NCBI GenBank assembly: GCA_015487905.1
Contig: WFOX01000222.1
Span: 1-6,085, forward strand
Reading direction: 5' to 3'
DNA: 6,085 nucleotides
Origin: Mariprofundales bacterium
Lineage (GTDB): Bacteria; Pseudomonadota; Zetaproteobacteria; Mariprofundales; S012-25
The stretch's first letter is position 1. The number at the start of each line of letters is the position of its first letter. Below the pieces are notes generated by a model. It worked only from the letters and a program-made list of their open reading frames with translations, searched no databases and was not told the origin of the DNA. Position numbers and translations under genes: made by a program. Below, piece by piece: positions 1-5,938 of this stretch.

Positions 1-959
1 CGGCGTGCGACGATGCGCACCTCTCCGTTTGCGCGGCGGATTTGGATCTCACCGCGCCAGGTGCGCCCTTGCTGGATCGTGCCGAAGATTTCGGAAAACA
101 ACGCATCGCCGGGTTTGCCGCCGCGCAGCTCGGCGATGTGCCGTCCTTGCAGGTCTTCGCGCGCGATGCCGTAAAGTTTGGCTGCGGCTTCATTGGCGAA
201 GACGATGCGGCATGCGGCATCCAGCAGCGTGATCGGCTCTTCCGAGGCCTCCACCGCCGCGCGCAGCATCGCGTTTTCGCGCTCGGCGCGCACGCGCTCC
301 GTGACATCGCGCGCAACCACGATCACGGCGTCTTCTGCGCCGTCCGGCCATGGGGCTGCCGCGACCTCGGCCCAGAAGTCTGAGCCGTCCAAGCGCACGA
401 GGTGCTCCAAAACGAGCGGCTGCGGCTTGCGCTGTTTGCGCCCTTCGGCGATGCGCGCGGCCACGCGCGCGCGGTCATCCGGATGCACGCAAAGGATCGC
501 CGGCTTGCCGAGCAGCTCGTGGGGATCGCGCGCGCCGAACATTTGCAAGGCCGCGCGGTTGAGATAGACCCAACGGCCGCCCTCGTGCACGCCGACGAAG
601 TCCGGCAGAAGATCCAAAAGCCGCCGCCAGCGCTCGCGGCTTTTGCGCAGCTCATGGCGGCTTTGCACGAGATCGCTTACATCTTGATGCACAAGCGCCA
701 CCCATTCCCCGAACGGAAAGGCCAGGGTGCGCAGCCAGCGATCGCGCGTTTGCAGGGGGCGAAAGTGCACGGGGCTGATGACGATCTCGCCTGCTGCGGC
801 GCGCCGAAAGGCCTCGCGCGCGGCACGCCCCTCAGGAAATCCGCATGCGGGCGGCTCGCCCCACACCGCGCGCCAAGCCGGATTGGCGTGCAAGGTGCGG
901 CCATGCCCATCCAGCACGCGCACGGGCGTGGGGGAGGCGTCCAGCAGGCGCAGGAACAT
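1..959 (-). CDS. Multi-PAS-domain sensor protein, C-terminal part outside the window (partial)
   Basis: The reading frame opens at an ATG (959-957) and stays open to the left edge, giving 319 residues with no stop. Three tandem PAS modules are visible. A degenerate N-terminal one spans about residues 1-95. A second spans about 108-220: it starts RERWRRLLDLLPDFVGVHE and ends in the classic PAC signature VVARDVTERVRAE. A third begins near 231 (AAVEASEEPITLLDAACRI, then FANEAAAKLYGI) and is cut by the edge. Short helical, charged linkers (about 94-112 and 218-235) join them, as in signalling helices. I see no membrane segment or signal peptide, so a cytoplasmic sensor is likely. PAS domains sense ligands, redox state or light and usually feed a histidine kinase, diguanylate cyclase/phosphodiesterase or sigma54 activator; which one cannot be told here. 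The start lies 6 bases after the rpiA stop, which suggests co-transcription. Only a weak GGTGAT-like ribosome site precedes it. Confidence 0.85.
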   Translation of the reverse strand, partial: MFLRLLDASPTPVRVLDGHGRTLHANPAWRAVWGEPPACGFPEGRAAREAFRRAAAGEIVISPVHFRPLQTRDRWLRTLAFPFGEWVALVHQDVSDLVQSRHELRKSRERWRRLLDLLPDFVGVHEGGRWVYLNRAALQMFGARDPHELLGKPAILCVHPDDRARVAARIAEGRKQRKPQPLVLEHLVRLDGSDFWAEVAAAPWPDGAEDAVIVVARDVTERVRAERENAMLRAAVEASEEPITLLDAACRIVFANEAAAKLYGIAREDLQGRHIAELRGGKPGDALFSEIFGTIQQGRTWRGEIQIRRANGEVRIVAR

Positions 960-965
960 GGGGGC

Positions 966-1625
966 TTAGATCACCACAAGCCCTTTTTCGGTGCCCATGA
1001 GCACCACATCCGCGCGCTGATGCGCGAAGATGCCGTTCGTGACCACCCCCGGAATCGCGTTGAGCCAGTTTTCCAGCGCGGGCGGATCGGTGATGGCAAG
1101 CCCATGCACATCCAAGATCCAGTTGCCGTTGTCGGTGGTAAAGCCCTCGCGCAGGCGCGCCTCGCCGCCGATCTCGCGCAGCTTGCGCGCCACAAGCGGT
1201 GCGGCCATCGGGATCACCTCCACGGGAAGCGGAAATGTGCCGAGCACCTCCACTTGCTTCGTTTGATCTACGATGCACACGAACTTGCGCGCCGCCGCCG
1301 CGCAGATCTTTTCGCGCGTAAGCGCCCCGCCGCCGCCTTTGATGAGGCAGCGATGCGGATCAAACTCATCCGCGCCGTCCACATACACGGCAAGCGGCCC
1401 TTCTTTGAGCGCTTCCTCCAGCGAAAGCACCTTGACCCCTACTGCGCGCAGGCGCGCTTCCGTCGCTTTGGAGCTGGCCACCGCGCCTTTGACGCGCTTT
1501 TGGGCGCCCAAAAGGTCAATGAAGATGTTCGTCGTGGAGCCCGTGCCCACGCCGATCACGGCCTCCTCGGGCACATGCGCAAGCGCGGCCTCGGCCGCTG
1601 TGCGCTTCATCGCCGCCACATCCAT
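966..1625 (-). CDS. rpiA: Ribose-5-phosphate isomerase A
   Basis: RpiA interconverts ribose 5-phosphate and ribulose 5-phosphate in the non-oxidative pentose phosphate pathway, in the cytoplasm. The product is 219 residues, the same length as the E. coli enzyme. Visible hallmarks are the phosphate-binding GVGTGSTT near 25-32, the active-site YVDGADE at 81-87 (D83 and D86), K96 in LIKGGGG, and E105 in ALTREK. These match E. coli D81, D84, K94 and E103 with a constant +2 offset. FPLPVEVIPM (131-140), TTDNGNWILDVHG (163-175) and IPGVVTNGIF (191-200) are further family blocks. The ATG at 1625 was chosen because a strong AAGGAGG (1639-1633) sits 7 bases upstream and the length then fits the family; an upstream in-frame ATG at 1682 would add 19 unlikely residues. 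A terminator after the helicase gene separates it from the upstream operon, so its own promoter is expected, though I could not identify one in the 55 bases available. Confidence 0.97.
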   Translation of the reverse strand: MDVAAMKRTAAEAALAHVPEEAVIGVGTGSTTNIFIDLLGAQKRVKGAVASSKATEARLRAVGVKVLSLEEALKEGPLAVYVDGADEFDPHRCLIKGGGGALTREKICAAAARKFVCIVDQTKQVEVLGTFPLPVEVIPMAAPLVARKLREIGGEARLREGFTTDNGNWILDVHGLAITDPPALENWLNAIPGVVTNGIFAHQRADVVLMGTEKGLVVI

Positions 1626-1629
1626 GCAA

Positions 1630-1641
1630 CCTCCTCCTTTT
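1630..1641 (-). promoter_or_regulatory. Strong Shine-Dalgarno sequence of rpiA
   Basis: On the minus strand this reads AAAAGGAGGAGG. The AAGGAGG core (1639-1633) is 7 bases from the ATG at 1625. It is by far the best ribosome binding site among the minus-strand genes here and it decides the rpiA start against the ATG at 1682. Confidence 0.85.
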
Positions 1642-1680
1642 GCTTGGGCGATTTGCCGCGATTGTGGCAACGCGCGCCGC

Positions 1681-1712
1681 AAAGGAAAAGCCGAATGCGT
1701 CTATTCGGCCTT
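1681..1712 (-). terminator. Rho-independent terminator after the YoaA/DinG-like helicase gene
   Basis: The minus strand reads GCCGAAT (1709-1703), loop AGACGC, then ATTCGGC (1696-1690), a perfect 7-bp stem, followed at once by TTTTCCTTT (1689-1681). The stem can extend three more pairs as AAG against TTT (one G-U). The helicase stop codon TAG (1703-1701) lies within the hairpin, so the gene ends inside its own terminator. The U-tract is interrupted by CC, so termination may be incomplete. No T-run follows the stem on the plus strand, so it appears to be one-directional. Confidence 0.75.
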
Positions 1713-3566
1713 GCGGAAAAAGCGCTCCACCTCTTCCATCTCATGCACAAGCGGCGCAGGCGGCAGCTCCGCAAGCAGCTTGCGCCCGTATGGGCGCTCC
1801 AAAAGGCGCGAGTCCAGCACCGCGATCACGCCGCGGTCGGTTTCGCTGCGAATGAGCCTTCCTGCGCCTTGGCGCAGCACGCGCGCCGCCTCGGGAAGAA
1901 AGACCGAGAAAAACGGATTCTCGCCACGCGCACGGGCGCGGCGCGCGCGCGCGGCCACGAGCGGATCCTCAGGCGGCGGAAACGGGATTTTGTCCATCAC
2001 CACAAGCGAAAGCGCCTCCCCAGGCACATCCACGCCTTCCCAGAAGCTGCGCACGCCCACGAGCACGGCGTTGCCGGCGCGAAAGGTTCTCAGCATCGCC
2101 TCGCGGCCTGTGCCCTCGCCTTGCACGAGCACAGGCCACGGCAAGGCCGCGCGCAACTGCGGCGCAAGCCGCCGCAAGGTTTCCCATGCCGTGCAAAGCA
2201 CGAAGGCGCGCCCTTGGGAAGCGCGCACGAGCCGCACGATCATCTCCACAAGGCGCGCCTCATCCCGCCCAGGTGCACCCGAAAGCCCGCGCGGCACGAA
2301 CAAAAGGGCTTGGCGCGCATAGTCAAACGGCGAAGGCGTGAAGTGCTCGCGCGCATCCACAAGCCCCAGCCGCGCGCGGGCGTAAGCAAAGCTTGCGCCG
2401 ATGCGCAAGGTGGCCGAAAGCAGCGCAAAGGCCGCGGGGCGCGACCAAAGGTGCGCGGCGAGCAAGGCGCCGGGCTCTATCGGCGCGGCATGCCAGATGC
2501 GCGCATCGCGTTCCCCCTCACTCCACACCGCGAAGTCCTCAGGCGGCGATTGCAAAAACGCAAGCGCGCGCGCGATCTCATCCGCACGCCAAGCAAGCCG
2601 CGCAAGCCCCGGGCCTGCGGCCGCAAAGGCGCTGGCAAGCTCGCGCACGAGCGCAAAGGCCTCGGCGATCTTGGCGAGCTCCCCCGTGGGCCAAGCGGCA
2701 AGCACTTGCGCAAAGACCTCGCGCATCTCGCGAAGCGCCTCAGGATCGGGGGATTCCGCATGCAGTTCTTCCTCCCAATCGCGCAGCCACACCTGCAAGC
2801 GGCGCAGGCTGAGCTGCAAGCCGAAGTGCTGGCATGCGGCTTCGGCAAGCGCATGCGCCTCGTCCAAGATGTAGGCCTCGCACTCAGGCAAAAGCGCGCC
2901 CTTCTCATCTGCGCGCAGCGCGAGATCTGCAAGGAGCAGCGCGTGATTGACGATCACGATCTCGGCCTCTTGCGCGCGCCTGCGCGCCCGCATCAAGGGA
3001 CAGCGGCCAAGCGCGGGGCACTGCGCGCCCAAGCATTGCTCGGCCGTGGCCGTCGCCCAGCTTGCGATGCCGAGCGCCTCCACATCCACGGGTGCGGCGG
3101 AAAGATCCCCATCTTCGGATTGCTCGGCCCAAGCACGCACGCGCAACAGCGCTTCCATGAGCGGGGCTGCGGCGCCTGCGCGCAGCTTGCGCTCCAACCG
3201 ATAGGGGCAAAAGTAGTTCGTGCGGCCTTTGAGCAAGGCCGCCGCGCGGCGAACGCCGAGCGCCTGCATGGCCGCAGGCAAATCCCGATCCCAGAGCTGG
3301 TCTTGCAGGGCTTTGGTGTGCGTGCTGATGCACACGCGCCCGTCAAAGCCGAGCACGGGCACGAGATACGCAAGCGTTTTGCCGCTTCCCGTGCCCGCCT
3401 CGGCAAGCAAGCGTGCGCGGGTGGCCAATGTCTCGGCGATCGTGCGCGCAAGCTCCTCTTGTCCGGGGCGGTGCCGATAGTGCGGATAGCGCTGCGCAAG
3501 CGGCCCGGAGGCAGCAAACGCCGCCGCAACCCAATCGGGAAGCGCTAGGGAAGCGGGTGCAGGCAT
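1701..3566 (-). CDS. yoaA: DinG-family ATP-dependent DNA helicase, YoaA type (Fe-S, XPD-like)
   Basis: This is a superfamily 2, XPD-like 5'-3' DNA helicase of 621 residues, near the E. coli YoaA length of about 636. Walker A is AEAGTGSGKT (55-64), motif Ia STHTKALQDQLWDRDLP (81-97), and the DEAH box is at 235-238 in YILDEAH. Motif III-like LLSATLRIG is at 382-390, SFWEGVDVPGE lies around 507-517, and motif VI QGAGRLIRS spans 566-574 (Q566, R570, R573). Four cysteines, C120 (NYFCPYRLE), C178, C183 and C189, match the [4Fe-4S] ligands of DinG/YoaA. LLKGRTNYFC and the SPFDYARQALL stretch resemble YoaA more than DinG. In E. coli, YoaA works with the HolC (chi) clamp-loader subunit in tolerance to replication damage. 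The ATG at 3566 was chosen because the 30 residues upstream are unconserved, Arg/Ala-rich and read out of frame through the ATPase gene. The start overlaps the upstream gene by 22 bases, which suggests translational coupling; no good ribosome site is seen. Confidence 0.93.
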   Translation of the reverse strand: MPAPASLALPDWVAAAFAASGPLAQRYPHYRHRPGQEELARTIAETLATRARLLAEAGTGSGKTLAYLVPVLGFDGRVCISTHTKALQDQLWDRDLPAAMQALGVRRAAALLKGRTNYFCPYRLERKLRAGAAAPLMEALLRVRAWAEQSEDGDLSAAPVDVEALGIASWATATAEQCLGAQCPALGRCPLMRARRRAQEAEIVIVNHALLLADLALRADEKGALLPECEAYILDEAHALAEAACQHFGLQLSLRRLQVWLRDWEEELHAESPDPEALREMREVFAQVLAAWPTGELAKIAEAFALVRELASAFAAAGPGLARLAWRADEIARALAFLQSPPEDFAVWSEGERDARIWHAAPIEPGALLAAHLWSRPAAFALLSATLRIGASFAYARARLGLVDAREHFTPSPFDYARQALLFVPRGLSGAPGRDEARLVEMIVRLVRASQGRAFVLCTAWETLRRLAPQLRAALPWPVLVQGEGTGREAMLRTFRAGNAVLVGVRSFWEGVDVPGEALSLVVMDKIPFPPPEDPLVAARARRARARGENPFFSVFLPEAARVLRQGAGRLIRSETDRGVIAVLDSRLLERPYGRKLLAELPPAPLVHEMEEVERFFRKAE

Positions 3567-4501
3567 GCGAAGCGGCGGGCGCCTTCTTCCACGAGCGGCG
3601 GCAGATGCCGGCGGCAATCCGCTTGCGCGCGCGGACAACGCGGCGCAAATGCGCATCCTTGGGAAGCAGGCGGCGGCTCTTCGCCGCGCGCGCGCGGCGG
3701 CTTGCGCGCGGCCGGGTGTGAAGCGGGCTGGGCGTCCAGCAACGCCTGCGTGTAAGGATGGCGTGGGGAGGAAAAGAGCTCGTTTGCAGGGGCTTCCTCC
3801 ACGATGCGGCCTGCAAACATCACGGCTGCGCGCGCAGCGACCCAGCGCACGAGCGCGAGATCGTGCGTGATGAAGAGATAGCCCATGCCGTGCTCGCGCT
3901 GCAAGCGCAAAAGCAGCTCTATGATTTGCGCCTGCACGGAGACATCCAAGGCCGAGGTCGGTTCATCCAGCACGAGCACGCGCGGGCGCAAGATCAAGGC
4001 GCGCGCAATGCCGATGCGCTGGCGCTGGCCGCCGGAGAACTCGTGCGGATAACGATCATAGGCGGAAGGCGCAAGGCCCACCTCTTCAAGCATGGCCTCC
4101 ACGCGCGCGCGGCGCTCGGCGCGCGAAAGCTTCGGTTCGTGAATGCGCAAGCCCTCGGCGATCGCTTCGCCGATTTTCATGCGCGGATTGAGCGAGGCAT
4201 AAGGATCTTGAAACACCATTTGCACATGCCGCCGCAACGGACGCAGCGCGCGCGCAGAAAGCGCGCTCACTTCGTGCTTGCCCCACCAAATCCGCCCGCG
4301 ATCCGGCGCAAGCAAACGCAGCGCAAGCCGCGCAAGTGTGCTCTTGCCGGAGCCGGATTCGCCCACGAGCGCAAGCGTGTGCGCAGGCCACACGGCAAGC
4401 GAGACATCGCGCACCGCATCTACCTCGCGCTTGCGCCACCAGCCGCCTTGCACGAAGCGCTTGTGCACGCCTTCCAAGCGCAGCACGGGCGCATCCGTCA
4501 T
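3545..4501 (-). CDS. Peptide ABC transporter ATP-binding protein, OppF/DppF family
   Basis: This is one of the two cytoplasmic ATPase subunits that power di-/oligopeptide (or nickel) uptake through an Opp/Dpp-type permease. The product is 318 residues. In order it has Walker A GESGSGKST (47-55), Q-loop Q98 in VFQDPYASLNP, signature FSGGQRQR (155-162), Walker B VLVLDE (175-180), D-loop SALD (183-186) and H-loop H213 in ITHD. The C-terminal oligopeptide-transporter extension begins at SPRHPYTQALL (245-255) and carries four cysteines at 283, 289, 296 and 313, a spacing that could bind an Fe-S cluster. The DPYASLNPRM sequence favours the OppF/DppF half of the pair. The ATG at 4501 overlaps the upstream ATPase stop as ATGA, and GGGAG (4511-4507) sits 5 bases before it. 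An in-frame ATG at 4621 lies deep in the upstream gene and was rejected. The substrate cannot be decided from the ATPase alone. Confidence 0.93.
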   Translation of the reverse strand: MTDAPVLRLEGVHKRFVQGGWWRKREVDAVRDVSLAVWPAHTLALVGESGSGKSTLARLALRLLAPDRGRIWWGKHEVSALSARALRPLRRHVQMVFQDPYASLNPRMKIGEAIAEGLRIHEPKLSRAERRARVEAMLEEVGLAPSAYDRYPHEFSGGQRQRIGIARALILRPRVLVLDEPTSALDVSVQAQIIELLLRLQREHGMGYLFITHDLALVRWVAARAAVMFAGRIVEEAPANELFSSPRHPYTQALLDAQPASHPAARKPPRARGEEPPPASQGCAFAPRCPRAQADCRRHLPPLVEEGARRFACLHPLP

Positions 4502-5442
4502 GCTTGCTCCCGCACGCAGCGCACGGCGCGTCCATCGCCAAGCTCCACCCAGGGCGGCCGCGCCGTGCAAATGGATTCCGCGTAAGGGCAGCGGTCGCGA
4601 AAGCGGCAGCCGCTTGGCCAAGCGCCGGGCTCCGGCGCTTGACCCGGGATAGGCGCAGGCGCCGCACTTGCTTCGGGGCGGCAGCGCAGCAGGGCTTGCG
4701 TATAGGGATGGCGAGGATCGTCAAAGATCGCCTCTACCGGCGCGCGCTCCACGATCTCGCCCGCATAGATCACGGCCACCTCATCGCAAAGCTCGGCCAC
4801 AAGCCCAAAATCGTGCGTGATGAGCAACATGCCAAGCCCATGCGCGCGCTGCATCTGCGCGAGCAAATCCACGATGCGGCGCTGCACGGATACATCCAGC
4901 GCCGTGGTCGGCTCATCGGCGATGAGGTAGCGCGGCCTTCCTGCAAGCGCCATGGCGATGAGCACGCGCTGCCGCATGCCGCCGGAAAGCGCATCGGGAT
5001 AACTTGCAAGCACGCGCTCGGCGTCGGGAATGCCCACCTCGCGCAAAAGCGCTTGGGCTTCCTCTTCTGCTGCGTCCTTCGCAAGTCCGCGATGGCGACG
5101 CAAGACCTCAAAGAGATGCGCGCGCACGGAAAAGACGGGGTTGAGCGCCGTCATCGGTTCTTGAAAGACCATGGCCACGATGCCGCCGCGCAGCCGCTGC
5201 AAAGCGCGCGCATCCATCTCTTGCACATTGGCGCCGTCTACGCGCACGCAGCCTGCGCGCACGCGCACCTGCGCGTCATGCAGCCGCAGCGCGGCCAGGG
5301 CCGTGAGCGTTTTGCCGCAGCCGGATTCGCCGACAAGTCCCACCACGCGCCCGGGGGGAACGGCAAGCGACACACGGCTGACCGCCTCCGTCCAACGCCC
5401 TTGCCGCCGCACATCAATCGTGAGATCGCAAAACGCAAGCAC
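4498..5442 (-). CDS. Peptide ABC transporter ATP-binding protein, OppD/DppD family
   Basis: This is the partner ATPase of the downstream OppF-like protein, at 314 residues. It shows Walker A GESGCGKT (38-45), Q-loop Q94 in MVFQEPMTALNP, signature LSGGMRQR (152-159), Walker B YLIADE (172-177), ALDVSVQ (181-187) and H210 in ITHD. The variant LSGGM and the QEPMTALNP motif are typical of the OppD/DppD half. The C-terminal extension starts at DPRHPYTQALL (242-252) and has cysteines 279, 285, 292 and 309, with the same C-x5-C-x6-C-x16-C spacing as its partner. The start is GTG: an in-frame TAA at 5454-5452 leaves only three codons upstream, and no ATG fits. No clear Shine-Dalgarno sequence precedes it. 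Only the ATPases are present; an upstream permease gene is ruled out by the divergent tRNA operon, so permeases and binding protein must be encoded elsewhere. It is the first gene of the leftward operon. Confidence 0.93.
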   Translation of the reverse strand: MLAFCDLTIDVRRQGRWTEAVSRVSLAVPPGRVVGLVGESGCGKTLTALAALRLHDAQVRVRAGCVRVDGANVQEMDARALQRLRGGIVAMVFQEPMTALNPVFSVRAHLFEVLRRHRGLAKDAAEEEAQALLREVGIPDAERVLASYPDALSGGMRQRVLIAMALAGRPRYLIADEPTTALDVSVQRRIVDLLAQMQRAHGLGMLLITHDFGLVAELCDEVAVIYAGEIVERAPVEAIFDDPRHPYTQALLRCRPEASAAPAPIPGQAPEPGAWPSGCRFRDRCPYAESICTARPPWVELGDGRAVRCVREQA

Positions 5443-5462
5443 GGCGCAAGCTTACGCACTCG

Positions 5463-5502
5463 TTGTGCGCGATGCACGATTGCGCGTGCAAGGCGCGCAC
5501 AA
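5463..5502. repeat. Nested inverted repeat in the divergent promoter region
   Basis: Outer arms TTGTGCGCG (5463-5471) and CGCGCACAA (5494-5502) are perfectly complementary over 9 bp. Inside them, TGCACG (5473-5478) and CGTGCA (5485-5490) form a second perfect 6-bp stem around loop ATTGCG. The two stems are separated by a single A on the left and AGG on the right. The element ends 4 bases before the -35 of the tRNA promoter and lies 20 bases before the oppD-like GTG. No T-run follows on either strand, so it is not an ordinary terminator. It could be an operator, or a hairpin in the leader RNA of the ATPase operon. Confidence 0.7.
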
Positions 5503-5506
5503 AATC

Positions 5507-5544
5507 TTGACTTTCCCGTTTGCACCTGCAAAATCGCGCGCCCC
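5507..5544 (+). promoter_or_regulatory. Predicted sigma70-type promoter of the tRNA-tuf operon
   Basis: The -35 hexamer TTGACT (5507-5512, 5 of 6 to consensus) is followed after 16 bases by CAAAAT (5529-5534, 4 of 6 to TATAAT); a 17-base spacing gives AAAATC. The next bases, CGCGCGCCCC (5535-5544), form a very GC-rich discriminator, typical of stringently controlled stable-RNA and translation-factor promoters. A transcription start near 5541 would leave a leader of about 48 bases before tRNA-Tyr. It is inferred from sequence only. Confidence 0.6.
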
Positions 5545-5588
5545 TGTTGGGGATTTGGTTTAGGCGTGGGCAAGGTTGGGAGCGCGAT

Positions 5589-5674
5589 GGAGAGGTTCCC
5601 GAGCGGTCAAAGGGGGCAGACTGTAAATCTGCTGGCTTACGCCTTCGGAGGTTCGAATCCTCCCCTCTCCACCA
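5589..5674 (+). tRNA. tRNA-Tyr (anticodon GTA)
   Basis: The acceptor stem GGAGAGG (5589-5595) pairs with CCTCTCC (5664-5670), followed by discriminator A and an encoded CCA (5672-5674). The anticodon loop CTGTAAA carries GTA at 5623-5625 between paired CAGA/TCTG. The long variable arm (around CTGGCTTACGCCTTC) makes it a class II tRNA, as expected for bacterial tRNA-Tyr. The T arm GGAGG-TTCGAAT-CCTCC is perfect. It is the first gene of the tRNA-tuf transcript and corresponds to tyrU in E. coli. Confidence 0.97.
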
Positions 5675-5704
5675 GTTTTGCGGCGGGCGCTCGCCAAGGC
5701 TTGC

Positions 5705-5778
5705 GCGGGCGTAGTTCAATGGTAGAACCCCAGCCTTCCAAGCTGGTGATACGGGTTCGATTCCCGTCGCCCGCTCCA
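5705..5778 (+). tRNA. tRNA-Gly (anticodon TCC)
   Basis: The acceptor arms GCGGGCG (5705-5711) and CGCCCGC (5768-5774) pair perfectly, followed by discriminator T and encoded CCA (5776-5778). The anticodon stem CCAGC/GCTGG encloses loop CTTCCAA with TCC at 5737-5739. The T loop is TTCGATT. It lies 30 bases after tRNA-Tyr and corresponds to glyT in E. coli. It reads GGA and GGG codons; the adjacent tuf start is unusually rich in GGG. Confidence 0.97.
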
Positions 5779-5797
5779 GCTTGCCCGACGAGGAGGC

Positions 5798-5871
<74 letters not shown>

Positions 5872-5872
<1 letters not shown>

Positions 5873-5920
5873 GGTTTTCGGGCGTGGCGGCAGGGGCCGC
5901 ATAAGCGGGCCAAAAAACCT
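5872..5920 (+). other. Predicted structured leader between tRNA-Thr and tuf
   Basis: AGGTTTT (5872-5878) can pair with AAAACCT (5914-5920) over 7 bp. It encloses a GC-rich hairpin, GCGGC (5887-5891), loop AGGG, GCCGC (5896-5900). The outer arm shares its first base with the final A of the tRNA CCA end. The fold would form just downstream of the tRNA 3' end and before the tuf ribosome site. A role in processing the tRNA-mRNA transcript is an inference. Confidence 0.45.
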
Positions 5921-5924
5921 TGAG

Positions 5925-5931
5925 AAAGGAG
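5925..5931 (+). promoter_or_regulatory. Shine-Dalgarno sequence of tuf
   Basis: AAAGGAG lies 7 bases before the ATG at 5939, which is optimal spacing for a strongly translated gene. It fixes the tuf start. Confidence 0.85.
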
Positions 5932-5938
5932 AGAAGCG

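Noticed and set aside
1273..2322. A 349-codon plus-strand open frame
   Set aside because: It is antisense to rpiA and the helicase gene, with a Ser/Ala/Arg-rich composition typical of shadow frames.
402..3548. A 1048-codon open frame on the plus strand spanning the PAS, rpiA and helicase genes
   Set aside because: It is antisense to three confidently identified genes. Its translation is low-complexity, rich in Arg, Ala and His, with no recognisable domain. It stays open because TTA, CTA and TCA codons are rare in these high-GC genes.
3567..3656. Upstream ATG at 3656 as the helicase start
   Set aside because: The extra 30 residues are Arg/Ala-rich and unlike YoaA/DinG N-termini. The start at 3566 gives a family-typical length.
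3758..4585. A 275-codon plus-strand open frame
   Set aside because: It is antisense to the OppF-like gene and has no domain signature or ribosome binding site.
4502..4621. Upstream ATG at 4621 as the start of the OppF-like gene
   Set aside because: It would add 40 basic residues without family similarity, lying inside the OppD-like gene. The ATGA overlap and GGGAG at 4511-4507 support 4501.
5455..5530. Minus-strand promoter for the OppD-like operon, e.g. TTGCAG with AAGATT, or TTGCAC with GCACAA
   Set aside because: Each candidate -10 matches only about half of the consensus. A promoter must exist there, but I cannot place it.
5541..5552. Small CCCC-TGTT-GGGG hairpin followed by ATTTGGTTT, as a terminator or attenuator
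   Set aside because: The stem has only 4 bp and the T-tract is broken. It would lie in the leader of a highly expressed tRNA operon, where termination makes little sense.
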